Shown piece by piece: positions 1 to 7,112 of a stretch of 20,970 nucleotides of DNA. Source of the stretch: Gammaproteobacteria bacterium (GTDB lineage: Bacteria > Pseudomonadota > Gammaproteobacteria > Eutrophobiales > Eutrophobiaceae). Each line of letters begins with the position of its first letter. Position 1 is the first letter of the stretch. A program made the position numbers and the translations under genes. Location of the stretch: NCBI GenBank assembly GCA_018676275.1, contig JABHFC010000390.1, positions 1-20,970 on the forward strand, given 5' to 3'. The notes under the pieces were generated by a model. The model was not told where the DNA came from. It did no database searches and was given only the letters and a program-made list of their open reading frames with translations.

Positions 1-232
1 ACAAAATATCATGTACCATTTTTGCAGGTGCGCCACGTGCCCCCTTATCTTTGTTGACCTCCCAGAAACTGTGGTATCCATAACGGACATATTTACCTGC
101 CAGGGGACTGGCTGATAAATCTACTTTAGGTTCAGGCGAACTTATTTCGTACATGGGCGACATCGGATCTTCGTCAGCAAATGCCGCCAAGCCAATTGCG
201 AATAGCGTCATTAATACGAATGCTCTCAACAT
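1..232 (-). CDS. Small secreted protein, 3' end cut by window edge
   Basis: This open frame starts with ATG at 232 and runs without a stop to the left edge, giving 77 residues of a longer protein. The first ~19 residues (MLRAFVLMTLFAIGLAAFA) look like a Sec signal peptide: a positive N-terminus, a hydrophobic core and an A-x-A site before DED. The remainder (SPLAGKYVRYGYHSFWEVNK) is polar and matches no family I recognise. It lies 34 bases after pdxJ on the same strand and may be the last gene of that transcript, although no strong Shine-Dalgarno sequence is visible. The reading frame and signal peptide are seen directly; export to the periplasm is inferred; function is unknown. Confidence 0.6.
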   Translation of the reverse strand, partial: MLRAFVLMTLFAIGLAAFADEDPMSPMYEISSPEPKVDLSASPLAGKYVRYGYHSFWEVNKDKGARGAPAKMVHDIL

Positions 233-266
233 ACTTTTAAACTCAAATATAATCATAATATAGACC

Positions 267-1001
267 TCAATAATTAGGACTCATAATAGTCAGGTAATTC
301 TTTATTGTTTTTTCAAATCCGGATAGTAAAGATTCAACAGTTAATGCGTGACCGATTGAAACTTCAAGAATATCATGAATAGTCAAAAACTTTGCCAGGT
401 TCTCCTGGTTTAAATCGTGACCGGCGTTGACTCCAATCTCAAGTTCCTGCGCCACTTTTGCTGCTTCATGAAACTGTTCAAAGATTCTTTGTTCGTTATT
501 TCCGCCAAATGCACGGGCGTATGATTCTGTATATAACTCGATACGATCAGTATCAGTCCCTAAGGCCAATCTAATTTGTTCGGGATCAGGATCGATAAAA
601 ACACTACTACGTATTCCAGCCTCTTTTAGTTGTCCGACGATTTCCTTAAGTCTTTCTCCGTGTTTATTTATATCCCAACCATGATCAGAAGTGAGTTGAT
701 TCGGGTCGTCTGGCACTAAAGTACATTGAGTAGGTCTTGCTTCCAGAACAACCTGTAAAAACTTGTCAGTTGGGTTGCCTTCAATATTTAATTCAATATC
801 ATTTTTTTCTGCTACCAGTGCAGCCAGGTTATAAACATCTGCGTAGCGCGCATGACGTTGATCTGGACGTGGATGAATGGTTAAACCATGGACCCCGGCA
901 TCGACACAAAGATTGGCGAAATCAATAAGGTTAGGGAAATCGCTATCTCTTGAGTTTCTGAGAAGAGCAATCTTGTTTAAATTTACACTTAGCTTTGTCA
1001 T
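267..1001 (-). CDS. pdxJ: Pyridoxine 5'-phosphate synthase PdxJ
   Basis: PdxJ condenses 3-amino-2-oxopropyl phosphate with 1-deoxy-D-xylulose 5-phosphate to give pyridoxine 5'-phosphate, the last ring-forming step of the DXP-dependent vitamin B6 pathway in the cytoplasm. The 244-residue TIM barrel has the family length. Recognisable motifs are the N-terminal LSVNLNKIA strand, TIHPRPDQRH (residues 41-50; H43 fits the catalytic His of the loop), IEGNP (E74), NAGHDLN (H195) and the phosphate-site SIGHAL (215-220). The ATG directly follows the TAA stop of acpH with no intervening base, so translation is probably coupled; no strong ribosome site is seen. In E. coli pdxJ is paired with acpS; here the partner is the ACP phosphodiesterase gene. 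Confidence 0.95.
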   Translation of the reverse strand: MTKLSVNLNKIALLRNSRDSDFPNLIDFANLCVDAGVHGLTIHPRPDQRHARYADVYNLAALVAEKNDIELNIEGNPTDKFLQVVLEARPTQCTLVPDDPNQLTSDHGWDINKHGERLKEIVGQLKEAGIRSSVFIDPDPEQIRLALGTDTDRIELYTESYARAFGGNNEQRIFEQFHEAAKVAQELEIGVNAGHDLNQENLAKFLTIHDILEVSIGHALTVESLLSGFEKTIKNYLTIMSPNY

Positions 1002-1586
1002 TTATTTCAATTTCGTATTTATTTGTACATGCTCAACTAATTCAGGGAAAAATTCCAGGAAGCCTTCTTCCAGTTTCTGATAATTATCTTTTACTTCTTC
1101 AATCGCACCAGCAAAATTATTTTCGAATCGAATACGCCCTGCCATACGATCCAAGGCTGTAGAGGTTCCTTCCAGACTTGCATAAGATCGCAACCAGTTA
1201 TCTCTGATCATGTAGTCCATCACATACTGCATACGTTCGGGCATGATGTCAGATAAGGATGTTATCTTGCTGTGCGCCTGATCGATAAAGCCATTGAATT
1301 CATTGTCGTTAAAGCTTTGCCAATGGCGTATGAGAAAGTAATCGAATGTTACGTCAATAACAATACCTGCAAAACGCCTTCTCCGACGACTGAACAGGCA
1401 CTTCAAATCAAGAATTACAGGATGAGAGTCTGTAAATTTGTCGACAAGAAGATGGTTCTCTATACCCAAGCTTACTTTATCAGGCAATACTGCATCATCA
1501 AGATACTTTCTAAAATCACCCATCAAATTGCCAACCATTGATTCGGCATCTGACTGCGACAATCTAAGGTGAGCCAGGTAATTCAT
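1002..1586 (-). CDS. acpH: Acyl carrier protein phosphodiesterase AcpH
   Basis: AcpH removes the 4'-phosphopantetheine arm from holo-ACP, giving apo-ACP, and so takes part in prosthetic-group turnover. The 194-residue product matches the ACP phosphodiesterase (DUF479) family over its full length: MNYLAHLRLS at the start, GNLMGDF near residues 19-25, a GIENHLLVDKFTDSHP segment, and DVTFDYFLIRHW around residues 78-89. The conserved His and Asp residues typical of this HD-like metallo-fold are present. The start ATG at 1586 has AGGA four bases upstream. It is 21 bases downstream of the DUF711 gene and abuts pdxJ, so the three genes are probably one transcript. An unusual RRRRR run lies at residues ~67-71. 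Confidence 0.92.
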   Translation of the reverse strand: MNYLAHLRLSQSDAESMVGNLMGDFRKYLDDAVLPDKVSLGIENHLLVDKFTDSHPVILDLKCLFSRRRRRFAGIVIDVTFDYFLIRHWQSFNDNEFNGFIDQAHSKITSLSDIMPERMQYVMDYMIRDNWLRSYASLEGTSTALDRMAGRIRFENNFAGAIEEVKDNYQKLEEGFLEFFPELVEHVQINTKLK

Positions 1587-1607
1587 TTTCCTATTACTAA
1601 TATGTCC

Positions 1608-2858
1608 TTAGTCGACACTCATTACCACGGAATCAGTCAGGTAAGGGTTATTAAATTTCACAATATCACCGACTTTTTTTCCTGGTACAGGAAATAGTCT
1701 GGCTGATAATGGTTTTGAGTATTTTTTCGCGAGGGAAGCAACATCACTAACCAGCGCAACCAGATCTTTGTGCGGAATATCACCGGCTAAAGGCACGACG
1801 TCCAATCCGGTGCCACAAACGCTTGAGAACAACAGCAAATCAGAAATGCTATACCTGCCTTGCATGGCGCGTGCAGCTAATGTCGTATCCTCCAGTATAG
1901 GCAACATCAAACCTGAATAACCACAGGATTTAAGATCCAGGTTTTTCAATACATCCGTAATCGCAGCACAAGCAGTTAAAGTCGATGCACTGCCAAAAGG
2001 TACTCCGGATAAAGCCTCTATGGCACGGCCTATACTAATATCTAGCAAGGGTGCGGGTGAAGTATCAATACCCAGATATGGCCGCGACATCCGCTCTGAT
2101 ATAAGTTCTGCCTGTGATGCAATCGGTTGAAGTGCGGCTTCCATATTTACTTTAAGCTTCCTTGTCGCATCCTTTACCCCGTTCGATTGCTTAAAAGTTT
2201 CATACAATAGATCGGCAGATTCCAGACCTATGCTGAACGCATCATTATTGTAATAAGCAGCAGGAAAATACGGTGATCCGGGTGGGCAAAAAGCATTGGC
2301 TGTAAAACGAAAATTTCCCTCACCTCCCGGTGTAGACCGTGATATCGCAGACATAATTTTTGCCGATACGTTTATCGATTCATGATCAATACCCACTTCC
2401 GATGAAGCCACTACCAGCGAGCAATTAATTCTCTCGTTATTAGCGATGATTTCTGTGAGCCAGCTTATGAATTCATCGCTTTCCTGACCTCGACTATTTA
2501 CAGGGCCTATATTAAAAACAACATTATGTTCTCCGGCAAAATCATCCAGTTGCTTAATTGCATCCTGAGATGAGGATCGTTGCCAATCAGATAAATATTC
2601 GGCTAAGGGCTGGGTGGCAATGCGTGTTGTTTGCACTTCATAACCCAGGGCTTCATATTGTCCACGACTCTTTTTTAAGAAAGATGCTGCGTCCTCCAAG
2701 CTAAGCATATCACCTGCACTGGAAAGTTTTACCCCTGCGGTAATTGTCCGAATTCGAAAATTTCGCCTGTTGGCGGCAATAAGCCTTGTGGAGTACGGCA
2801 GGGTCGCACCTACTCCCAGAAAACCGATAAAATCGCGACGAGAAATGCTGGTTGTCAT
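1608..2858 (-). CDS. DUF711/UPF0210 family protein with Tat-like signal
   Basis: The 416-residue protein shows the DUF711 (UPF0210) pattern in its C-terminal half: GIDTSPAPLLDISIGRA, then CAAITDVLK, GLMLPILEDTTLAARA, SVCGTGLDVVPLAGD and a C-terminal RLFPVPGKKVGD. Members of this family are cytoplasmic proteins of unknown function with a fold related to glycyl radical enzymes; no glycyl-radical signature is claimed here. The N-terminus is odd: SRRDFIGFLG at residues 6-15 fits the twin-arginine motif, followed by a modest hydrophobic stretch to about residue 28. This suggests Tat export or membrane attachment. The start ATG at 2858 has CAGG eight bases upstream. It is the first gene of the leftward group with acpH and pdxJ. 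Family assignment is fairly sure; location and reaction are inferred or unknown. Confidence 0.75.
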   Translation of the reverse strand: MTTSISRRDFIGFLGVGATLPYSTRLIAANRRNFRIRTITAGVKLSSAGDMLSLEDAASFLKKSRGQYEALGYEVQTTRIATQPLAEYLSDWQRSSSQDAIKQLDDFAGEHNVVFNIGPVNSRGQESDEFISWLTEIIANNERINCSLVVASSEVGIDHESINVSAKIMSAISRSTPGGEGNFRFTANAFCPPGSPYFPAAYYNNDAFSIGLESADLLYETFKQSNGVKDATRKLKVNMEAALQPIASQAELISERMSRPYLGIDTSPAPLLDISIGRAIEALSGVPFGSASTLTACAAITDVLKNLDLKSCGYSGLMLPILEDTTLAARAMQGRYSISDLLLFSSVCGTGLDVVPLAGDIPHKDLVALVSDVASLAKKYSKPLSARLFPVPGKKVGDIVKFNNPYLTDSVVMSVD

Positions 2859-2971
2859 AATTAAGCCTGATTTGTGTTGTGGAAAATACGTCTAAATATG
2901 ATATCGATAATAGACAATTATCCGTATTGTAACTATGTGTTTATTTTATTTATCTCCTGTAGTAGTACACT

Positions 2972-2993
2972 AGGGCTAATAAATAATAGCCCT
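2972..2993 (+). promoter_or_regulatory. Inverted repeat in leader of the glyoxalase II gene
   Basis: AGGGCTA (2972-2978) and TAGCCCT (2987-2993) form a perfect 7-bp stem with an 8-base AT loop, ending 11 bases before the ATG at 3005. It could be an operator or an mRNA hairpin overlapping the ribosome-binding region. No T-run follows, so it is not a terminator. The role is inferred. Confidence 0.35.
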
Positions 2994-3004
2994 GGTATGA
3001 AAAA

Positions 3005-3796
3005 ATGATTGTTGAACAAATATGGACCGGCAATAACTGGCGTAATTTTAATTATTTGATAGCCTGCCCCGACAGCGGTGAAGCGCTGGCAGTTGATCCT
3101 CTTGATCATGAAAAGTGCCTGGCCCTGGCAAAAAAACGTGGCTGGGAAATTACCCAGGTCCTGAATACGCATGAACATGGTGATCATACCGGCGGTAACC
3201 AGGCAGTTATTGATGCCACCGGTGCCAAATTACTAGCTCACGAGAATGCCAGGGATTCTATTGATGGTATGGATGTGGGCTTGAAAGCTGGTGATGTAAT
3301 TAAAATTGGCAAAAGCGTCGAACTGGAGGCTCTGGATACGCCGGGTCATACCATGAGTCATATTTGTCTTTTATCACAAACTGATACACCTGCACTCTTT
3401 TGTGGTGACACGCTGTTCAATGCCGGCGCTGGTAATTGTCACCATGGCGGTCACCCCAATGAGCTATACATGACCTTCGCTAGTCAACTGGCGAAACTAC
3501 CAGGTAATACACAAATTTATCCAGGTCATGATTATATTGTGAATAATCTGCAATTCACCCTCGACCGGGAACCAACAAATGAAGCCGCCAGTAAGTTGCT
3601 CGATAAAATAGAAAGTCAGGACCCTGTAAATGCGTTGGTAACGTCTATCGAACAGGAAAAAGGCGTGAATACTTTTTTCCGTCTGAACAATCCTGAAGTT
3701 ATCGAAAACTTAAGGGTGAGTTTTCCTGATATGCCCGCCAATCCGGACGAAAAAACTGTTTTTGTTGCCTTGCGAGAACTGCGAAATAAATGGTGA
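3005..3796 (+). CDS. gloB: Hydroxyacylglutathione hydrolase (glyoxalase II)
   Basis: Glyoxalase II hydrolyses S-D-lactoylglutathione to D-lactate and glutathione, completing methylglyoxal detoxification in the cytoplasm. The 263-residue protein has the metallo-beta-lactamase fold and family length (~250-260). Metal ligands are visible: THEHGDH at 55-61 (H56, H58, D60, H61), GHT with H115, GDTLF with D135, and YPGHDY with H175. A C-terminal HAGH-type substrate domain follows, with RLNNPEVIENLR and a final FVALRELRNKW. The second position of the metal motif is Glu (THEHGDH) rather than the more usual THHHxDH, which is tolerated. The ATG at 3005 overlaps the end of a 3-codon ATGAAAAAATGA mini-frame. 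The gene converges with the pilin-like gene, leaving 10 bases between them. Confidence 0.9.
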   Translation: MIVEQIWTGNNWRNFNYLIACPDSGEALAVDPLDHEKCLALAKKRGWEITQVLNTHEHGDHTGGNQAVIDATGAKLLAHENARDSIDGMDVGLKAGDVIKIGKSVELEALDTPGHTMSHICLLSQTDTPALFCGDTLFNAGAGNCHHGGHPNELYMTFASQLAKLPGNTQIYPGHDYIVNNLQFTLDREPTNEAASKLLDKIESQDPVNALVTSIEQEKGVNTFFRLNNPEVIENLRVSFPDMPANPDEKTVFVALRELRNKW

Positions 3797-3806
3797 AGAT
3801 ATAATT

Positions 3807-4238
3807 CTATCGACAGGGTCTTGGCAGGTAATCAACTGGCACATTGCCCTTGCAGGACCAATCCATTTTGCCGTTGTACACCGCTGGTGTCAGTGAAAGA
3901 GACTTACCGGAGATCGCTGGATCTATAGTTTGATCCCGGGCATTACTGTAGTAAACCGTAATACTTCCCGGTGCAATTTCAGCGATCTTTATCTCACTTA
4001 CAATCGACTTGCCAAGATCAACTGTAATTTTTGGTCCATTTAATTTCCATTGCTCAGCTGTAGGCAGCACCTTTTCTTCTTTATGGTAATTAGCAATAGC
4101 CTGTTTATAGGCACTGGACATTGTCAGTCCCTGCAGAACTTTTACGCTGTCAGTAAAATCCAGTTTTTCGGGAAACAGGACAAATTTCCAGATAAGTACT
4201 ATTGCTATTAAGCTGATGATAACCAGTGTTTTGTTCAT
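3807..4238 (-). CDS. Membrane-anchored type IV pilin-like protein
   Basis: I place the start at the ATG at 4238 (143 residues), not at the longest open frame beginning at 4370, because the latter would translate the terminal repeat of the adjacent MITE. From 4238 the protein begins MNKTLVIISLIAIVLIWKFV, a single transmembrane helix, followed by a soluble domain. Its C-terminus resembles PilA-type pilin globular domains: SLSLTPAVYNGKMDWSCKG, then YLPRPCR, with C129 and C142 placed like the pilin disulfide. The prepilin peptidase site (G/F followed by xxxIE) is missing, so it is unlikely to be processed into a pilus fibre. It may be a pilin-derived membrane protein. No strong ribosome site is seen. 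The family call is moderate; function unknown. Confidence 0.6.
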   Translation of the reverse strand: MNKTLVIISLIAIVLIWKFVLFPEKLDFTDSVKVLQGLTMSSAYKQAIANYHKEEKVLPTAEQWKLNGPKITVDLGKSIVSEIKIAEIAPGSITVYYSNARDQTIDPAISGKSLSLTPAVYNGKMDWSCKGNVPVDYLPRPCR

Positions 4239-4313
4239 ATTGATGGCAAAATAAATATGACTTGGATAAGAGCAATTATAGCAATTCAAATTGATTTTGC
4301 TTACTCGAGATAC

Positions 4314-4345
4314 TAGGGTCTGTCTATCTTCCATCTTAGCCACTG
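4314..4345. repeat. Left terminal inverted repeat of the MITE
   Basis: This 32-bp arm is the exact reverse complement of 4550-4581. Complementarity stops at 4313/4582 outside and at 4346/4549 inside, defining the ends. Confidence 0.9.
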
Positions 4346-4549
4346 TTGATTCTGAAAAAGTGCCAATCAAGGCGCGAGGAGAGTAGTTTGGTCATTCCAA
4401 ATGAGCGACGAGCAAAGCAGAGTGGCGCTTTTTCAGGCTCAACCCGAAGGGCTGGGACTATTTTTGCCTTCAACTGCGTTATCAGTCGCTAATGTAGAGT
4501 GACTACATCGCGCTCCTTCTGCCTTGCTGAAGACAAAAATAGCCACCAG

Positions 4550-4581
4550 CAGTGGCTAAGATGGAAGATAGACAGACCCTA
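4550..4581. repeat. Right terminal inverted repeat of the MITE
   Basis: This is the exact reverse complement of 4314-4345, with the terminal TA at 4580-4581. Confidence 0.9.
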
Positions 4582-4626
4582 CAAATTAGCGGGAAAGCAG
4601 TATCAGGATTCATATACAGCAAACGT

Positions 4627-4653
4627 AAAAACGGGCCTGAACGGCCCGTTTTT
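4627..4653 (-). terminator. Rho-independent terminator after the EF-G gene
   Basis: AAAAACGGGCC (4627-4637) and GGCCCGTTTTT (4643-4653) form an 11-bp stem with a 5-base loop. On the minus strand the GC-rich stem is followed by a T-run, 23 bases after the EF-G stop. The A/T flanks make it potentially bidirectional. Confidence 0.85.
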
Positions 4654-4676
4654 ATGACTTCTAATAATGTATCGAG

Positions 4677-6764
4677 CTATTCACTTTTTCCATCACGCTC
4701 CAGTGCTTCCTTGATAACTTCTTCCGCAACGTTTTTCGGACAAGGCCTGTAATGAAGAAATTCCATAGAAAATTGACCACGCCCGGAGGTGATAGTACGC
4801 AGCGAACCAATGTAACCAAACATCTCACTCAATGGAGATTCTGATTTGATGCGCACACCAATCGCACCGGCTTCCTGCGACTTAATAATAGAACGACGAC
4901 GATTCAAATCACCAATAACATCACCGACATGATCATCGGGCGTATATACATCTACTTTCATTATCGGTTCCATCAGTTGCGGTCCCGCCTTTGGCATACT
5001 CTGTCGATAGGCTGCAGCGGATGCAAGTTCAAAAGCGACTGCGGAGGAGTCAACCGCGTGGAAAGCACCATCATACAAGGAAACCTTGAAATCCAGACAG
5101 GGATAACCAGCCAATACACCTTTATCCAGGCTCTTCTTAAAGCCTTTTTCAACCGCAGGCCAGAACTCGCGTGGTACGTTTCCGCCGGTAACAGTTGATT
5201 CAAACTCAAAGCCACTGCCTGATTCACCCGGCTCAAGAATAAAGTCAATTTTAGCGAACTGACCAGAGCCACCGGTTTGCTTCTTATGCGTGTAACTATC
5301 ATCGACACGTTTGGTGATCGTTTCGCGATAAGCTACCTGTGGTTTACCCACTGTTACATCGATACCGTGAGTACGTCTCAGGATATCGATCTTGATATCC
5401 AGATGCAGCTCGCCCATGCCTTTCAGAATGGTTTCGCCACTGTCTATATCGGTTTCGACATGAAATGAAGGATCTTCTTTAACCATCTTGCCGATAGCAA
5501 TGCCCATTTTTTCTGATCCGGCTTTATCATTGGGTGAGACGGCGATGGAGATAACCGGATCAGGAAAAACCATCGGTTCCAATGTCGCAGGTTTATCCGG
5601 GTCACAAAGGGTGTGACCTGTTTGCACATTTTTCATACCGACAATCGCAACAATGTCACCAGCCTCGGCACTATCCAGTTCTTCACGCGAGTCCGCATGC
5701 ATTTCAACGAGTCGACCGATACGTTCTGTCTTTCCGGTAAAAGTATTTAAGACATTCGTACCTTTACCTAATTTTCCGGAGTAGATACGAATGAAAGTCA
5801 GTGCGCCATAACGATCATCCATGATTTTGAAGGCCAGCGCGCGTAATGGTTTGTTTACATCAACGATGGCAAACTCACCGGTTTCATTTCCTTCCAGATC
5901 CACTTCAGGTTGAGGCTTCACTTCAGTTGGGTTAGGCAAATAATCAACAACTGCATTCAAGACCATTTGAACACCTTTGTTTTTGAAAGCAGAACCACAT
6001 AGAGTTGGAAAGAAATCAAGGGCAATTGTTCCTTTGCGAATACAACGCTTAAGATCTTCAATGGAAGGTTCATTACCTTCCAGGTACTGCTCCAGTATTT
6101 CATCGTCCTGTTCAACGGCAGTTTCCACCAGTTTTTCTCGCCACTCTTCGATGGCATCAGCCATGTCTGCAGGTGGCTCCTGGATAGTGAAAGCAGTTGG
6201 GTCCGTGTCGTTTTCCCAGACCCATGCTTTGCGTGTTAACAAATCAACACAACCGACAAAATGATCTTCAATACCAATTGGCAAAACCAGCACCAGGGGA
6301 TTGGCAGCCAGTACATCTTCAACCTGCTTAACGACACGATAAAAATCCGCGCCAACGCGATCCAGTTTATTAACAAAAATTACGCGCGCGACTTCTGAAT
6401 CGTTGGCATAACGCCAGTTAGTTTCTGACTGAGGTTCAACACCGCCAGAGCCACAGAATACACCGACACCACCATCGAGCACTTTTAACGAACGATAGAC
6501 TTCAATTGTAAAGTCTACGTGTCCGGGAGTATCAATAATATTGAGTCGATGCTCATCCCATTCACAACTGGTTGCAGCAGATTGAATGGTAATACCTCGC
6601 TCCTGCTCCTGCTCCATGAAGTCCGTGGTGGCTTCGCCATCATGCACTTCACCGGTCTTGTGGATCTTTCCGGTTAATTTCAAGATGCGTTCTGTGGTTG
6701 TCGTTTTACCGGCATCCACGTGAGCGAATATTCCTATGTTTCTATACTTGGCTAAATCAGTCAT
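4677..6764 (-). CDS. fusA: Elongation factor G, stand-alone EF-G2 type
   Basis: EF-G is the translational GTPase that drives ribosome translocation. I chose ATG at 6764 (695 residues) because it is preceded by AGGA five bases upstream and starts MTDLAKYRNIGIFAHVDAGK; an upstream in-frame ATG at 6827 would add 21 unlike residues. The G domain has AHVDAGKT (14-21), the switch I segment ERGITIQSAA (55-64), DTPGHVD (78-84, catalytic H82) and NKLD (132-135). Domains II to V follow, including RGQFSMEFLHYRPCP near the end. The wording GVFCGSGGVEPQSETNWRYAN is typical, in my recollection, of the second EF-G paralogue of gammaproteobacteria (FusB/FusA2 of Pseudomonas and Vibrio), and the gene is not in a str operon (no rpsL, rpsG or tuf nearby). 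A consensus TATAAT lies upstream and a strong terminator follows. Confidence 0.93.
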   Translation of the reverse strand: MTDLAKYRNIGIFAHVDAGKTTTTERILKLTGKIHKTGEVHDGEATTDFMEQEQERGITIQSAATSCEWDEHRLNIIDTPGHVDFTIEVYRSLKVLDGGVGVFCGSGGVEPQSETNWRYANDSEVARVIFVNKLDRVGADFYRVVKQVEDVLAANPLVLVLPIGIEDHFVGCVDLLTRKAWVWENDTDPTAFTIQEPPADMADAIEEWREKLVETAVEQDDEILEQYLEGNEPSIEDLKRCIRKGTIALDFFPTLCGSAFKNKGVQMVLNAVVDYLPNPTEVKPQPEVDLEGNETGEFAIVDVNKPLRALAFKIMDDRYGALTFIRIYSGKLGKGTNVLNTFTGKTERIGRLVEMHADSREELDSAEAGDIVAIVGMKNVQTGHTLCDPDKPATLEPMVFPDPVISIAVSPNDKAGSEKMGIAIGKMVKEDPSFHVETDIDSGETILKGMGELHLDIKIDILRRTHGIDVTVGKPQVAYRETITKRVDDSYTHKKQTGGSGQFAKIDFILEPGESGSGFEFESTVTGGNVPREFWPAVEKGFKKSLDKGVLAGYPCLDFKVSLYDGAFHAVDSSAVAFELASAAAYRQSMPKAGPQLMEPIMKVDVYTPDDHVGDVIGDLNRRRSIIKSQEAGAIGVRIKSESPLSEMFGYIGSLRTITSGRGQFSMEFLHYRPCPKNVAEEVIKEALERDGKSE

Positions 6765-7112
6765 TTTCCTGCTACTTTTAAAGGTTATGGTAATTGGTTG
6801 CGGTGTTAGCCTGGTAATTTCGGGCACACGCTGCCACCGAATATGCGGGCTAAATCAAAATCATGAACTCTGTGCCGCCAAAAGCGCGCGATTATAAACC
6901 AGTTTAGGAATATATGTAACGAGTACTTGCAGGAATTCTAGAGATGAAAAAACGCTTGTGTTCGAAGGTAAACCAAATTAATCACTAACGACATAAGTAA
7001 TTGATAAATATAGTTTATTTTATTCTTATACTTATATGATTATTCCGACGCATATCAGGTATTTCAATTGAAAGAATAATAAATACGACTTATCAGGAAT
7101 ACCAGAACCTTA
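6765..7112. other. Intergenic leader region of the EF-G gene
   Basis: The 348 bases between the sulfur-carrier gene and EF-G are AT-rich in the half nearest 7112 and hold no gene I can support. The promoter at 6891-6920 implies a leader of about 120 bases for the EF-G mRNA, with no recognisable riboswitch. No clear terminator for the Mo hydroxylase operon is visible, so read-through into EF-G is possible. Confidence 0.5.
6891..6920 (-). promoter_or_regulatory. Candidate sigma-70 promoter for the EF-G gene
   Basis: On the minus strand GTTACA (6915-6920, four of six matches to TTGACA) is followed after 18 bases by a perfect TATAAT (6891-6896). Transcription would start near 6884. Confidence 0.5.

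Larger units (their letters stand above)
4314..4581. mobile_element. MITE-like element with 32-bp terminal inverted repeats
   Basis: Positions 4314-4345 and 4550-4581 are perfect reverse complements (32 bp, outer bases TAGGGTCTGTC, inner end CCACTG). Both ends carry the dinucleotide TA, as expected from a TA target duplication of IS630/Tc1-mariner-type transposition. The 264-bp body has no coding capacity. It is internally folded: TCTGAAAAAGTGCC (4351-4364) pairs imperfectly with 4424-4437; TTTGG/CCAAA forms a hairpin at 4387-4401; 4451-4474 pairs imperfectly with 4526-4550; and ATGTAG/CTACAT forms a hairpin at 4492-4508. This gives a closing stem with two branched arms, reminiscent in design of Correia or ERIC elements but not the same sequence. 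No transposase is in the window, so mobilisation would be in trans. Confidence 0.85.
4239..4676. other. Intergenic region with MITE and terminator
   Basis: This 438-base stretch separates the pilin-like gene from the EF-G gene. It holds the inverted-repeat element at 4314-4581 and the terminator at 4627-4653. The bases 4239-4313 next to the pilin-like gene may hold its promoter, but I cannot point to clear -35 and -10 boxes. Short open frames here are products of the repeat and are not genes. Confidence 0.6.

Noticed and set aside
4239..4370. N-terminal extension of the pilin-like protein up to 4370 (44 more residues)
   Set aside because: The extension runs into the MITE terminal repeat; the same peptide AKMEDRQTL arises outward from both repeat ends, so it is a repeat artefact. 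A membrane helix follows the ATG at 4238.
4552..4752. Open frame of 66 codons on the plus strand
   Set aside because: It is made of the right MITE repeat, the terminator and antisense of the EF-G end; no family resemblance.
6765..6827. Longer EF-G start at 6827
   Set aside because: The extra 21 residues are unlike EF-G N-termini, and the ATG at 6764 has AGGA at proper spacing and starts the standard MTDLAKYRNIGI sequence.
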